The notes under the pieces were generated by a model. That model was not told the origin of the DNA, searched no databases, and worked only from the letters and a program-made list of their open reading frames with translations. Below are positions 47,285 to 57,008 of a stretch of 64,000 nt of DNA, in pieces; position 1 is the first letter of the stretch; each line of letters starts with the position of its first letter. A program made the translations under genes and the position numbers. Where the stretch lies: contig NZ_CP104275.1 of assembly GCF_025244925.1 (NCBI RefSeq), positions 1-64,000 of the forward strand, read 5' to 3'. This DNA comes from Arthrobacter zhaoxinii (GTDB lineage: Bacteria; Actinomycetota; Actinomycetes; Actinomycetales; Micrococcaceae).

Positions 47285-49936
47285 ATGGCGACAGGCGGAG
47301 GTAAGCAGCAGGAAACCGTCAGCGTGGAGGGGCACCGGCTCCGTTTGACCAATCTGGACAAGGTGCTTTATCCGGAAACGGGGACCACCAAGGCGGATGT
47401 GATTTCCTATTACGCCGCCGTGGCCGAGTTCATGCTGCCGCACTCGCGCAACCGCGCCGCCACGCGCAAACGGTGGGTGCACGGCGTGGGGACGCCCGAG
47501 CACCCCGGCCAGGTGTTCTTCCAGAAGAATATTGAAGACTCCGCTCCGTCCTGGGTAAAGCGGTTCTCCATTGAGCACAAAACCTCCACCAATACCTACC
47601 CACTGGTGAATGACCTGGCCACGCTGACCTGGCTGGCCCAGTCCGCCGCCCTGGAAATCCATGTGCCGCAGTGGCAGTTCGGGCCGCGCGGCAGGATCGG
47701 CAATGCGGACCGGATGGTGCTGGACCTGGACCCCGGTGAAGGCGCGGGCCTGGCTGAATGCGCTGAAGTGGCCCGCCTGGCCCGGGTCATCCTCGCCGAC
47801 ATGGGCCTGGATGCCCGGCCCGTGACCAGCGGCTCCAAGGGCATCCACCTTTACGCCGCACTGGACGGCAGCCAGAGTTCCGACGACATCAATGCCGTCG
47901 CCCACGAACTGGCCCGCGCCCTGGAGGCCGACCATCCGGACCTGGTGGTCAGTGACATGAAGAAGGCGCGGCGCCTGGGCAAGGTGCTGGTGGACTGGAG
48001 CCAGAACAACGGCAATAAAACCACCATCTGCCCGTACTCGCTGCGTGGCCGGTTCACTCCCACGGTGGCCGCCCCGCGGACCTGGGAGGAACTTGAGGAC
48101 CCGCATCTGGCGCAGCTGGATTATCTGCAGGTCCTGGACCGCGTCGGCAGCGGCTCCGATCCGCTCGCCGGAATGGAGAGCGGCGCCTTCGCGGAAGAGT
48201 CGCTGGAGGAGGCCACGGCGGACTCCGGGGAGGCGTCCGGGGCGGTCCGGTCCGCGGGCGGCGGCACGGACCGGCTGATCAAGTACCGGAGCATGCGCGA
48301 CGCTGCGAAGACGCCGGAGCCGGTCCCGGAGGAGGCGTCCACTCCTTCGGAGGGCAACAGCTTCGTCATCCAGGAACACCATGCCCGCCGGCTGCACTGG
48401 GATTTCCGTCTGGAGCACGACGGCGTGCTGGTGTCATGGGCGCTGCCCAAGGGGCCGCCGTCGACCTCCGGAAAAAACAATCTGGCCGTGCAGACCGAGG
48501 ATCACCCGCTGGATTACGGGAAGTTTGAGGGACATATTCCCAAAGGGGAATATGGCGGCGGGGATGTCACCATCTGGGATCACGGCACCTATGAGCGGGA
48601 AAAGTGGCGGGACGGCAAGGAAGTCATCGCCGTGCTGCACGGCCAGCCCGACGGCGGCCTCGCCCGCGAAGGGGCAGCCGACCGGCGCTACGCGTTGATC
48701 CACACCGGCTCGGGCGGCGACAAGGCGAACAACAACTGGCTGATCCACCTCATGAAGAACCAGCCGAAGCCCGGCGAAAAGGGGACCCCCGAAGCTCCGG
48801 CCAGCCCCTCGGCCGCTGCTACTGCTGACACTCCCGAGGAAACACCGGAATCGCCCACGGAGTCCGTGGCCGCTGCCGCCCGGACCCGGCCGGCCACCGC
48901 CGCCGCCCCGGCAAAAACCGCCTCCGTCGACGTCGGGAAGGTAGCCCGCGACGCGGACGACGCGTCGGTGCCCGCCGTCGACCCGATGCTGGCAACGCTC
49001 GGCAGCCGGGCGGAAATCAACGACGACGACGAGTGGGCCTTCGAAATGAAATGGGACGGTGTACGCGCCGTCGTCACGGTGACGCCGGAAGGTACCCGGC
49101 TTCTCTCCCGCAACGGGAACGACATGACCGCCGCCTATCCGGAACTGCAGGACCTCAGCGCGCACCTCAACGGAGAGCGGGCCGTACTGGACGCCGAAAT
49201 TGTTGCGCTGAACAAGGCCGGCCGGCCGGACTTCGGCCTGCTGCAGCCCCGCATGCACCTGACCAAGCCGCGGGAAATCGCCGCCGCCGCCGGGCGGACA
49301 CCGGTGCACCTGATGGTCTTTGACCTGCTCTGGCTGGACGGAAATTCGCTGGCGGACCTCACCTATGAACAGCGCCGGGAAATCCTCGAGCAGGCCGTCG
49401 AACCCGTTCCCGACGGGCATCTCCAGGTGCCGCCGGCACTGGACATGTCCATGGATGAAGCGGTGGCAGCCAGCAAGGAACTCGGTCTGGAAGGGGTGAT
49501 GGCCAAGCGCCGCAGCAGCACCTATGCCCCCGGCCGGCGTTCCAAGAACTGGGTGAAGCTGAAGAACCAGCTCACGCAGGAGGTAGTGGTGGTGGGCTGG
49601 CGGCCGGGGCAGGGCAACCGGCAGAACAAGGTCGGTTCCCTCCTGGTTGCCGTTCCGGACGGGGTGGACCTGAGATATATCGGACGGGTGGGGTCCGGCC
49701 TGAGCGAGAAGGACCTCGCAACCATCGGTCCGCGCTTGAAGAAGATGTCCCGCAAGACGGCGCCGCTGGATGACGTGCCCTCGGCTGATGCCTCCGATGC
49801 CCAGTGGGTACGGCCCGCGCTGGTGGGTGAAGTGACCTTCTCCGAGCGCACCGGCACCGGAAAACTCCGCCATCCCGTCTGGCGCGGCCTGCGCCCGGAT
49901 AAAAAACCGTCCGACGTCGTGGTGGAGACCGCCTAG
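47285..49936 (+). CDS. ligD: ATP-dependent DNA ligase D (polymerase, phosphoesterase and ligase domains)
   Basis: LigD completes Ku-dependent end joining. The 883-residue protein has the actinobacterial domain order. A primase-like polymerase domain (about 15-290) carries D147 and D149 in DLDP. A 3'-phosphoesterase domain (about 355-495) has H365, H371, D373 and R375. An Ala/Thr/Pro linker leads to the ligase domain (about 565-883), with the adenylated lysine K589 in MKWDGVR. The ATG at 47285 is chosen for the family start; an in-frame one at 47147 adds 46 non-conserved residues. ku is 7 kb away. Confidence 0.96.
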   Translation: MATGGGKQQETVSVEGHRLRLTNLDKVLYPETGTTKADVISYYAAVAEFMLPHSRNRAATRKRWVHGVGTPEHPGQVFFQKNIEDSAPSWVKRFSIEHKTSTNTYPLVNDLATLTWLAQSAALEIHVPQWQFGPRGRIGNADRMVLDLDPGEGAGLAECAEVARLARVILADMGLDARPVTSGSKGIHLYAALDGSQSSDDINAVAHELARALEADHPDLVVSDMKKARRLGKVLVDWSQNNGNKTTICPYSLRGRFTPTVAAPRTWEELEDPHLAQLDYLQVLDRVGSGSDPLAGMESGAFAEESLEEATADSGEASGAVRSAGGGTDRLIKYRSMRDAAKTPEPVPEEASTPSEGNSFVIQEHHARRLHWDFRLEHDGVLVSWALPKGPPSTSGKNNLAVQTEDHPLDYGKFEGHIPKGEYGGGDVTIWDHGTYEREKWRDGKEVIAVLHGQPDGGLAREGAADRRYALIHTGSGGDKANNNWLIHLMKNQPKPGEKGTPEAPASPSAAATADTPEETPESPTESVAAAARTRPATAAAPAKTASVDVGKVARDADDASVPAVDPMLATLGSRAEINDDDEWAFEMKWDGVRAVVTVTPEGTRLLSRNGNDMTAAYPELQDLSAHLNGERAVLDAEIVALNKAGRPDFGLLQPRMHLTKPREIAAAAGRTPVHLMVFDLLWLDGNSLADLTYEQRREILEQAVEPVPDGHLQVPPALDMSMDEAVAASKELGLEGVMAKRRSSTYAPGRRSKNWVKLKNQLTQEVVVVGWRPGQGNRQNKVGSLLVAVPDGVDLRYIGRVGSGLSEKDLATIGPRLKKMSRKTAPLDDVPSADASDAQWVRPALVGEVTFSERTGTGKLRHPVWRGLRPDKKPSDVVVETA

Positions 49937-49973
49937 GCGCACCACGCTGACCCCGACCGGAAAGGACCCTTCG

Positions 49974-52454
49974 ATGACTGAGACCAGTGCCGCCCCGCCG
50001 GACCGCATTCCCGGCACCGAACCGCATCCAGACAGCGCCCTGGACGGCGTGGACGCCTGGTGGCGGGCCGCGAACTACCTCTCGGCCGGGCAGATTTACC
50101 TGCGGGATAACCCGCTGCTGCGCCGGCCACTGGAAAAATCCGACGTCAAGGCGCGGCTGCTGGGGCACTGGGGGACCACTCCCGGGCTGAACTTTATCTA
50201 CGCCCACCTGAACCGGCTGATCCGCGAGCAGAAACGCAGCGTCCTGTTCATTACCGGACCCGGGCACGGCGGCCCTGCCAATGTCGCGAATGCTTGGCTG
50301 GAGGGCACCTACTCCGAGATTTACAGCCATGTGGGCCGTGACGAAGAGGGCCTGCGCACCCTGTTCCGGCAGTTCTCCTACCCCGGCGGAATCCCCAGCC
50401 ACGCTGCGCCGGAAACCCCCGGCTCCATCCACGAGGGCGGCGAACTGGGCTATTCCCTGGCCCACGCCTACGGGGCGGTCTTCGACAACCCGGACCTGGT
50501 GGCTGCGACGGTGATCGGCGACGGCGAGGCCGAAACCGGTCCGCTGGCCGCCAGCTGGCATTCCAACAGCTTCCTTGACCCGGCGGTGGACGGAGCGGTG
50601 CTGCCCATCCTGCACCTGAACGGCTACAAGATCGCCAACCCCACCATCCTGTCCCGGATGCCCGAGGAACAGCTGCTGAAACTGCTCGAAGGCTACGGCT
50701 ACCGCCCCTACGTGGTGACAGTGGAGGACCCGGCCGCCGTCCGGCAGGCGCACGAGGACTTCGCCGCCGTGCTGGAGACCTGCCTGGCGGAAATCACCGC
50801 CATTCAGGAGCCGTACCGCACCGGCGAAAAGACGGCAGTGACCCCGGACGTCCCCGGCGCCGACGCGGTGGAGCAGCACGCTCCCCGCTGGCCGATGATC
50901 GTGTTCCGTTCACCCAAGGGCTGGACCGGTCCCGCCGTCGTCGACGGGCTGCAGGTCGAAGGCACCTGGCGGGCCCACCAGGTCCCGCTGTCCGAGATCC
51001 ATGACAACCCGGAGCATCTGGCCCAGCTGCAGGAATGGCTGCAGTCCTACCGTCCCGGGGAACTGTTTGACGCCGAGGGCCGGCTTGCCGCAGAGCTTGC
51101 CGCCCTGGCCCCGGAAGGGGACCTGCGGATGAGCGCGACGCCGTACGCCAACGGCGGGCGCCTGCTCCAGGACCTGCACCTGCCGGACTACGCCGACCAT
51201 GCGGTGAAGATCGACCATCCGGGCTCCGAGCAGGTCAGCCCGATGTATAACCTGGGCGGCTACCTGCGCGAAGTGATCCGGAAGAACCCGTCCAACTTCC
51301 GGATCTTCGGCCCGGACGAAACCGCGTCCAACCGGCTGCAGGCCGTCTATGACGTCACGGACAAGGCCTGGCAGCAGCGGATCGACGAACTCGACGAGCA
51401 TCTGGCCCGCAGCGGACGCGTGGCCGAGGTGCTCAGCGAGCACCTGTGCGAGGGCTGGCTGGAAGGCTACCTGCTGACCGGCCGGCACGGCGTGTTCAAC
51501 TGCTACGAAGCATTTGTGCACATTGTGGATTCCATGTTCAACCAGCATGCCAAGTGGCTGAAGGTCAGCCGCGGGCTGAGCTGGCGCCAGCCGGTCGCCT
51601 CGCTGAACTACCTGCTCTCCAGCCACGTCTGGCAGCAGGACCACAACGGGTTCTCGCACCAGGATCCGGGTTTTATCGACCATGTGGTGAACAAGAAGGC
51701 AGACGTCATCCGGGTCTACCTGCCGCCGGACGCCAACACCCTGCTGGCCGTGGCCGGGAACATCCTGGACAGCCGGGACCGGGTCAACGTGGTGGTGTCA
51801 GGCAAGCAGCCGGCCCCGGTCTGGCTGGATCCGGAGCAGGCGCTGCTGCACGTGGAGCGCGGCGTCGGGATCTGGGACTTTGCCGGCAGCGAAGGTTCCG
51901 GTCCCGGCGTCCGGACCGACCCCGACGTTGTCATGGCCTGTGCCGGCGACGTGCCCACCCTGGAGACCGTGGCAGCCGCGGCGCTGTTGAAGGAACAGCT
52001 GCCGGAGCTGAAAATCCGGGTGGTCAACGTGGTGGATTTGATGGTGCTGCAGGACCCGCGCGAGCATCCGAACGGGCTGCCGGACCGGGATTTCGACACC
52101 CTGTTCACCCAGGATCGGCCGGTGATTTTCGCCTATCACGGCTATCCCTGGCTCATTCACCGCCTGACCTACCGGCGCACCAACCACGACAACCTGCACG
52201 TGCGCGGCTACAAGGAGGAAGGCACCACCACCACGCCGTTCGACATGGCCATGCTGAACCAGATTGACCGGTTCCAATTGGCCATCGACGTGCTGGACCG
52301 GGTAGCGTCGCTGAGATCGACGCAGGCGTCCTTCCGGCAGCATTTGCAGGACGAACGGGCACGTGCCCGGCAGTACACCCGCGACGAAGGGCAGGATCCG
52401 CCGTACATCACCGGCTGGAACCTGCAGGAAGCAGAGCAGGACACGGCCGGCTGA
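49974..52454 (+). CDS. xfp: Phosphoketolase (xylulose-5-phosphate/fructose-6-phosphate)
   Basis: The 826-residue thiamine diphosphate enzyme splits xylulose 5-phosphate or fructose 6-phosphate with phosphate to acetyl phosphate. Characteristic segments: GHWGTTPG (64-71), GPGHGGPAN (95-103), GDGEAETG (182-189) and, later, [12 protein letters not shown]. Length is normal. ATG at 49974 with GGAAAGGA upstream. It is a short distance (37 bp) after ligD on the same strand. An acetate kinase or phosphotransacetylase partner is not in the window. Confidence 0.96.
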   Translation: MTETSAAPPDRIPGTEPHPDSALDGVDAWWRAANYLSAGQIYLRDNPLLRRPLEKSDVKARLLGHWGTTPGLNFIYAHLNRLIREQKRSVLFITGPGHGGPANVANAWLEGTYSEIYSHVGRDEEGLRTLFRQFSYPGGIPSHAAPETPGSIHEGGELGYSLAHAYGAVFDNPDLVAATVIGDGEAETGPLAASWHSNSFLDPAVDGAVLPILHLNGYKIANPTILSRMPEEQLLKLLEGYGYRPYVVTVEDPAAVRQAHEDFAAVLETCLAEITAIQEPYRTGEKTAVTPDVPGADAVEQHAPRWPMIVFRSPKGWTGPAVVDGLQVEGTWRAHQVPLSEIHDNPEHLAQLQEWLQSYRPGELFDAEGRLAAELAALAPEGDLRMSATPYANGGRLLQDLHLPDYADHAVKIDHPGSEQVSPMYNLGGYLREVIRKNPSNFRIFGPDETASNRLQAVYDVTDKAWQQRIDELDEHLARSGRVAEVLSEHLCEGWLEGYLLTGRHGVFNCYEAFVHIVDSMFNQHAKWLKVSRGLSWRQPVASLNYLLSSHVWQQDHNGFSHQDPGFIDHVVNKKADVIRVYLPPDANTLLAVAGNILDSRDRVNVVVSGKQPAPVWLDPEQALLHVERGVGIWDFAGSEGSGPGVRTDPDVVMACAGDVPTLETVAAAALLKEQLPELKIRVVNVVDLMVLQDPREHPNGLPDRDFDTLFTQDRPVIFAYHGYPWLIHRLTYRRTNHDNLHVRGYKEEGTTTTPFDMAMLNQIDRFQLAIDVLDRVASLRSTQASFRQHLQDERARARQYTRDEGQDPPYITGWNLQEAEQDTAG

Positions 52455-52551
52455 TTTTCCCGGCCGGACGCGGTACGCAGAAGCTTCGGCGGAGCCCGTC
52501 AAGGGCAGCCCGCCGTGGAAAAGTACGATCCATCCATCGAAGGAGAGTTCA

Positions 52552-53019
52552 TTGACCACTGATCAGACGAGCGTTGTAGTTTCCCGGGTCATCGATGCCT
52601 CGGCAGCAGACATTTTCAACCTGTTGTCCAACCCCGAGCGCCACCACGAGCTGGACGGCTCCGGCATGGTGGTTTCGGACGAGAAGACCGACCGCATCAC
52701 GGCTTCCGGCCAGGTCTTCACCATGAACATGCACAACGAAAAAATGGGCGACTACCAGACGGAAAACCACGTCACCGGGTACGACCATAACAAGCTGCTG
52801 GCCTGGCAGACCGCTCCGGCCGGCACCGAACCCAAGGGTTGGCAGTGGGTCTGGGAACTGCAGGCCGACGGCGCCGACTCCACCGAAGTCACGCTGACCT
52901 ACGACTGGTCCCACGTCACGGACAAGGAAACCCTCAAGAAGGTCTCCTTCCCGATGGTGTCCAAGGATGACCTCGAGGAATCCCTGAACAAGCTCGCCGC
53001 AGCGGTTTCCGGCGCGTAA
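52552..53019 (+). CDS. SRPBCC family protein
   Basis: The 155-residue START-like protein begins LTTDQTSVVVSRVIDASAADIFNLLSNPERHHELDGSGMV, with a typical C-terminal helix FPMVSKDDLEESLNKLAAAV. The TTG at 52552 is chosen because AAGGAGAG (52540-52547) precedes it. It is followed by a very stable hairpin (53029-53076). Ligand unknown. Confidence 0.88.
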   Translation: MTTDQTSVVVSRVIDASAADIFNLLSNPERHHELDGSGMVVSDEKTDRITASGQVFTMNMHNEKMGDYQTENHVTGYDHNKLLAWQTAPAGTEPKGWQWVWELQADGADSTEVTLTYDWSHVTDKETLKKVSFPMVSKDDLEESLNKLAAAVSGA

Positions 53020-53028
53020 GGGCTTTCT

Positions 53029-53076
53029 ACGACGGCGGCCGGTGCCTTCCTTCGGGAGGGTGCCGGCCGCCGTCGT
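53029..53076 (+). terminator. Extended hairpin with C(UUCG)G tetraloop
   Basis: The 14-bp arm ACGACGGCGGCCGG (53029-53042) pairs with 53063-53076, continuing through two G-U pairs and CCTTCC/GGAGGG to a TTCG loop (51-54 of this line, flanked by C and G), the most stable tetraloop class. It ends the SRPBCC unit. The same 14-base arm recurs at 53596-53609. Confidence 0.8.
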
Positions 53077-53126
53077 TGTGTGGTGCCGCTGTTCTGCCGC
53101 CGTGCCCTCCGGCTAAGGTGTGCCGC

Positions 53127-53579
53127 ATGATCCGGGAAGGAACGCCGCAGGATGTCCCCGCCCTGGCACGTCTGCGGGCAGCGTGGACGGCAGAAGCCTC
53201 GATCGAGCCGGGGTGTGCGGAACCTGCTGAGGAGTTCATCGAGGCCTTCCGCACCTGGCTCGCAGCCAACCCGCGCACGTTCTTCGTGGCCGAAGCGGAC
53301 GCCGGTGACGCCCTGATCGGCATGCTGAACCTGTCGATCTTCGAGCGGATGCCGAAGCCCGGCAGACCGGCGTCCGTCTGGGTCTATCTGGCCAATGCCT
53401 ACGTGCTGCAGGCACACCGGAACGCCGGCGTGGGCAGCGGTCTGCTTGCTGCGGCCGTCGGGTATTCACGGAGTCTCGGGGCGGCGCGGATTGTCACCTC
53501 GCCCTCGCCGGCGTCGAAGGACTTCTACGCCCGGCACGGCTTTGAACCGGCGGAGGAGCTGGCCGTCTACCGGTTCTGA
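53127..53579 (+). CDS. GNAT family N-acetyltransferase
   Basis: The 150-residue protein transfers acetyl from acetyl-CoA. It shows the GNAT core with AYVLQAHRNAGVGSGLLAAAVGYSRSLGAARIV (the acetyl-CoA-binding Q/RxxGxG/A type loop) and a C-terminal FYARHGFEPAEELAVYRF. Substrate unknown. ATG at 53127. It is bounded on both sides by hairpins sharing an identical arm (53029-53076 and 53596-53643). Confidence 0.9.
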   Translation: MIREGTPQDVPALARLRAAWTAEASIEPGCAEPAEEFIEAFRTWLAANPRTFFVAEADAGDALIGMLNLSIFERMPKPGRPASVWVYLANAYVLQAHRNAGVGSGLLAAAVGYSRSLGAARIVTSPSPASKDFYARHGFEPAEELAVYRF

Positions 53580-53595
53580 CCCCGGGCGCGAAACG

Positions 53596-53643
53596 ACGAC
53601 GGCGGCCGGCACCTTCCATGGGGAAGGCACCGGCCGCCGTCGT
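53596..53643. terminator. Hairpin between convergent GNAT and SDR genes, arm identical to the one at 53029
   Basis: ACGACGGCGGCCGG (53596-53609) pairs with 53630-53643; two mismatches, then CCTTCC/GGAAGG close a 4-nt loop ATGG. It lies between the GNAT stop and the SDR stop, fitting a bidirectional terminator. Confidence 0.8.
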
Positions 53644-53662
53644 GCTTATCTGCGGTGAGTGA

Positions 53663-54661
53663 TTAGACCGCGGACCAGCCGCCGTCGGAGGGCAGGATGG
53701 CGCCGTTGATGTTCACGCCGTCATCACTGAGCAGGAACGTGATGGAGGCCGCGAGGTCCTCCGCCGAGGCCAGGCCCGGAATGTTGACGCGTGCCGGGGA
53801 CAGGCGTGCCTCGCCGTACTCGCTGGTCTTGCCGCCCATCGGAATGCCGGTGGCTACGCCGCCCGGAGCCACGGCGTTTACGCGTATGCCTTCACGGGCA
53901 TACATAAACGCAGTGCTGCGGGTAATGCCCACCACGGCGTGCTTGGACGCCGTGTAGGCCACGCCGGAAGCGGAGCCGCGCAGGCCGGCCTCGGAGGTGA
54001 TGTTCACAATCGAGCCCTTGCGGGCTTCGAGCATGGTCGGCAGCACGGCGCGGGTCAGGCGCATCAAGCCTTCCACGTTGACGGCGAAGATCTTCTGCCA
54101 CATGGCATCGGAGACCTCGTGCAGCGGGGAGAAGTCGTCATTGATGCCGGCCACGTTGGCCAGGCCGTCAATCTTGGTGCCGGCAGCGGCCATGATGCTG
54201 TCGATGGCGGCGGCGTCAGTCAGGTCGCCTGCAACCGGAACAATGGCCTCGCCCAGCTCTTCAGCGAGTTCCTTGATCTTCACCTCGGCGATGTCGACGG
54301 CAATCACGCGGCCGCCTTCACGGGCGATGCGGCTGGCGGTGGCACGGCCGATGCCGGAACCGGCGCCGGTGACAATCACGGTGCGGCCTTCGAAGCGGCC
54401 TTCAACGGTCGGCAGGACGGTTTCGGCGATCTCGGGCATCACGCCGCCGTTGGCCTGCTTCACGAGTTCATCCACGGCAGCCTGCGGGAACTTGCCCTGG
54501 CTGAGGTCAACCAGCTGCTGCAGCTTCATGGTCAGGGCGGGGCCGAGCGTGTTCTCGTCGCTACCGGCCTGCGCGAGGAAACCGCGGATGGCGGGTCCGC
54601 CGGCGGGGTGGTCGAGCCACTGCTGGACGGTGTTCTGGGCGGTGATGGGCGAATTGGCCAC
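53663..54661 (-). CDS. Short-chain dehydrogenase with an N-terminal helical extension
   Basis: The 332-residue protein has an SDR domain from about residue 90 with TGAGSGIG (98-105), S223, Y236 and K240 (YTASK) and the ending ILPSDGGWSAV. The first 85 residues form a separate predicted helical module (QQWLDHPAGGPAIRGFLA and QGKFPQAAVDELVKQANGG). It resembles, from memory, the short C-terminal module of some actinobacterial GH3 glycosidases. GTG start at 54661. Divergent from a LacI-family regulator that probably controls it. Confidence 0.88.
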   Translation of the reverse strand: MANSPITAQNTVQQWLDHPAGGPAIRGFLAQAGSDENTLGPALTMKLQQLVDLSQGKFPQAAVDELVKQANGGVMPEIAETVLPTVEGRFEGRTVIVTGAGSGIGRATASRIAREGGRVIAVDIAEVKIKELAEELGEAIVPVAGDLTDAAAIDSIMAAAGTKIDGLANVAGINDDFSPLHEVSDAMWQKIFAVNVEGLMRLTRAVLPTMLEARKGSIVNITSEAGLRGSASGVAYTASKHAVVGITRSTAFMYAREGIRVNAVAPGGVATGIPMGGKTSEYGEARLSPARVNIPGLASAEDLAASITFLLSDDGVNINGAILPSDGGWSAV

Positions 54662-54730
54662 GAACCGGTCCTTTCGATCGGGAAGCGGCCGTAATCTGCG
54701 GCCGCAGGTATCGGCAGCTCGCCACGATGG

Positions 54731-54742
54731 TTACACGTGTAA
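54731..54742. promoter_or_regulatory. Palindrome, candidate LacI-family operator
   Basis: TTACACGTGTAA is a perfect 12-bp palindrome with a central CpG, the form typical of LacI-family operators. It sits in the 187-bp divergent gap between the SDR gene and the LacI-type regulator gene. No -10/-35 pair could be set reliably on either strand. Confidence 0.65.
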
Positions 54743-54848
54743 GTTGCCTGTATCGTCAGACTACCGGAGAAACCTCCGGAGGATAAGGGGCCTTGCGTCA
54801 CCGTGTTTCGGGCGGGTCGCCGGAGGCCGAAGCGACAGAGGGACTTCA

Positions 54849-55838
54849 ATGAACCGCAGGGTTACGTCCAACGACGTCGCGCAGGCGGCGGGCGTCTCCC
54901 GCGCCACCGTCAGCTACGTACTGAACGGACGCACCGGGCAGAGCATCTCGGCGGTAACCCGGGACCGGGTGCTCGACGCGGCCCGGGACCTCGGCTATGC
55001 GCCGTCGACCGCCGCCCGCACCCTGCGCCGCGGCCGCAGCGACCTGGTGCTGATGCTGCTGCCGCCTGAACCCCTGGGCCGCGCCCTGGCGATCATCATC
55101 GACGCCGCCTCCGAAGAGGTGGAACGGCAGGGACTGCGGCTGGTGGCGCACCGGCTGCCGGCACAGGGGGGAGCGCCGTCCCTGGTGCAGTCGCTGGCGC
55201 CGGCAGCGCTGATCCTCATCACTCCGCTCCCGGAGCAGGAACTGGCAGCCCTGGCGGCAACTGGTCTCCGGGTGGCGTCCCTGCACCAGGCGCAGGAGAA
55301 CCCCCTGGCACCGGACCTCGGCATCGGAGCGCGGCAGGTGCAGCACCTGGCCGAGGCCGGACATCAGCGGATCGGCGTGGCGGTGCCGCCGGAGTCCGGT
55401 TACGCCTGGCGGGTGGACGTCCGGCTGGCCGCCATCGAGGACGCCTGCGCCCGGCTGCATCTGCCGCCCCCGGTGGTGGCGCGGCTGGGCCTGGACGCCG
55501 GGGAGGCAGCCGCCGTCGTCGGCCGCTGGCTGGAGGGCCCGCAGCCGGTGACCGCAGCCTGCGCCTTCGACGACGAGCATGCCTTCGCGTTGCTGGCCGG
55601 GCTGGCGGCACACGGCCGGACCGCCCCGGAGGACCTGGCCGTCATCGGCGCCGAAGACATCCCGCTGGCCTCGCTGGCAGTGCCTCCGCTGACGAGCGTG
55701 TCGGTAGATGCCCAGTCGCTGGGGAAGCGGTTCGCGCGGATGGCCGTGGCCTCCCTGGACCTGCCGGAAAACGGCGCAGGAGATGCGCAGCCGGCGGGCC
55801 TGCCGCCGGTTCGCCTGGTGCGGCGTGCTTCGGCCTGA
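54849..55838 (+). CDS. LacI-family transcriptional regulator
   Basis: The 329-residue protein has an N-terminal LacI HTH (VTSNDVAQAAGVSRATVSYVLNG, about 5-27), a hinge with ARTLRRGRS, and a periplasmic-binding-like effector domain (about 60-315). Near the effector C-terminus it reads AVIGAEDIPLASLAVPPLTSVSV, as usual. The sugar or other ligand cannot be told. The ATG at 54849 is preferred; the frame is open upstream for 280 codons because it runs antisense through the SDR gene. Confidence 0.92.
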   Translation: MNRRVTSNDVAQAAGVSRATVSYVLNGRTGQSISAVTRDRVLDAARDLGYAPSTAARTLRRGRSDLVLMLLPPEPLGRALAIIIDAASEEVERQGLRLVAHRLPAQGGAPSLVQSLAPAALILITPLPEQELAALAATGLRVASLHQAQENPLAPDLGIGARQVQHLAEAGHQRIGVAVPPESGYAWRVDVRLAAIEDACARLHLPPPVVARLGLDAGEAAAVVGRWLEGPQPVTAACAFDDEHAFALLAGLAAHGRTAPEDLAVIGAEDIPLASLAVPPLTSVSVDAQSLGKRFARMAVASLDLPENGAGDAQPAGLPPVRLVRRASA

Positions 55839-55872
55839 CAAGGCTGTCGCAGAAACCCCCGCACGGAACCGC

Positions 55873-56934
55873 TCAGCCGTGCGGCCAGTCCGCCACCGCC
55901 TGCGCAATGGCCCGCCGCTTGGCTGCCGAGACCCGTTCCACCAGGTCGATGACCGGTTCCGGGGTGGCCCGGGAGGAGGTGCGGGGCAGCCGCCAGGTGC
56001 CCACCACCACGCCGTCGTCGAGGACAGCGGGACGGAAGACGCCGTTGCCGCCCGGGACAATAGCGGCCAGCATCGCCGGGCCGGCAACCAGGGAGCGGTC
56101 CGCGTACCCGAGGATCCACTCATCAAACGCCGGCACCAGTGACACTCCGGAAGGCTCCGGAATCTCCGGCTCACCGATGATCCACGCCGGCCGACCGTCC
56201 ACTTCCACCTGGACCAGGTCCTCAATGCCGGCTGCCGCCTTCCGCACCATGGTTTTGGGCAGCTTGGTCCACCACGCCGGATCGTTCTCCGTGACCGGGC
56301 CCCGGGCGAGCACGAAGCCGCGGATCACCGCGGACAAGTCGGCATCGTTGGCAGAATCCGGGTCGGCAGCGGCCGGTGCCGTAAGGGTGAGGAGCTGCTC
56401 CGAACTGCCCGGAGAAAACCGTCCCCAGTGCGCCAACCCCTCCACGGAAAGGTGCATAAGCAGGTGATAGCCCCGGCCCTCGGAGGTGGGGATTCCCGCC
56501 GCTTCCCAGAGCTCCAAAACTTCCGAGCGCCGCAGGGGACGCCCGCCCAGAGCCTCCTGCAGGATGTCCCGGCCCCGCGCCAGAACCGATTCATCGAGGC
56601 CCAGCTCGGACCGCCGCCGCGCCGCCATGTTGCGGATCCGCTCCGCCGTAAAAGACAACAGTGTCGCCAGATGTTCCGGGGTGGTGGCGAACAGGGTGCC
56701 GCGCATGGGCCAGCCGCGCACCAGTTCGCCCCGGTCAAAGGCGTCCCGGACATCCTGGACGGTGGTTCCCGGGCGGGAGCGGACGGCAATGGCACGCAGA
56801 ACGGCCGGCAGGTCCTGCCCCTGCAGCGCCACCGCGCGGCGCACGACGTCGGCCGGGGAAAGGTCCGAACCGTCCAGCAGTTGCGATTGCCGCCGCATCC
56901 GCCGCGCATCCTGTCCTGAAAGTTTCCTGGCCAC
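55873..56934 (-). CDS. Winged helix DNA-binding protein, AlkZ/YcaQ-like (HTH_42)
   Basis: The 353-residue protein fits the HTH_42 family of DNA glycosylases that excise bulky or cross-linked bases (AlkZ, YcaQ). It carries the QxQ catalytic-type motif at 38-40 (ALQGQD), the family segment RGWPMRGTLFATTPEHLATLL, and the later LVPAFDEWILGYADRS. Glycosylase activity is inferred from family; many homologues are uncharacterised. GTG start at 56934. It converges with the LacI gene with only 34 bp between stops. Confidence 0.85.
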   Translation of the reverse strand: MARKLSGQDARRMRRQSQLLDGSDLSPADVVRRAVALQGQDLPAVLRAIAVRSRPGTTVQDVRDAFDRGELVRGWPMRGTLFATTPEHLATLLSFTAERIRNMAARRRSELGLDESVLARGRDILQEALGGRPLRRSEVLELWEAAGIPTSEGRGYHLLMHLSVEGLAHWGRFSPGSSEQLLTLTAPAAADPDSANDADLSAVIRGFVLARGPVTENDPAWWTKLPKTMVRKAAAGIEDLVQVEVDGRPAWIIGEPEIPEPSGVSLVPAFDEWILGYADRSLVAGPAMLAAIVPGGNGVFRPAVLDDGVVVGTWRLPRTSSRATPEPVIDLVERVSAAKRRAIAQAVADWPHG

Positions 56935-57008
56935 GAGGCAAAGCTATGCGCCCCGGCAGTGCCGGGCAAGGTTCCGGGAATTAACGCCGGAGCGGCCGGC
57001 GCCTGGTC

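Noticed and set aside
53997..54848. Longer LacI-regulator start
   Set aside because: Reads antisense through the SDR gene; the HTH begins just after ATG at 54849.
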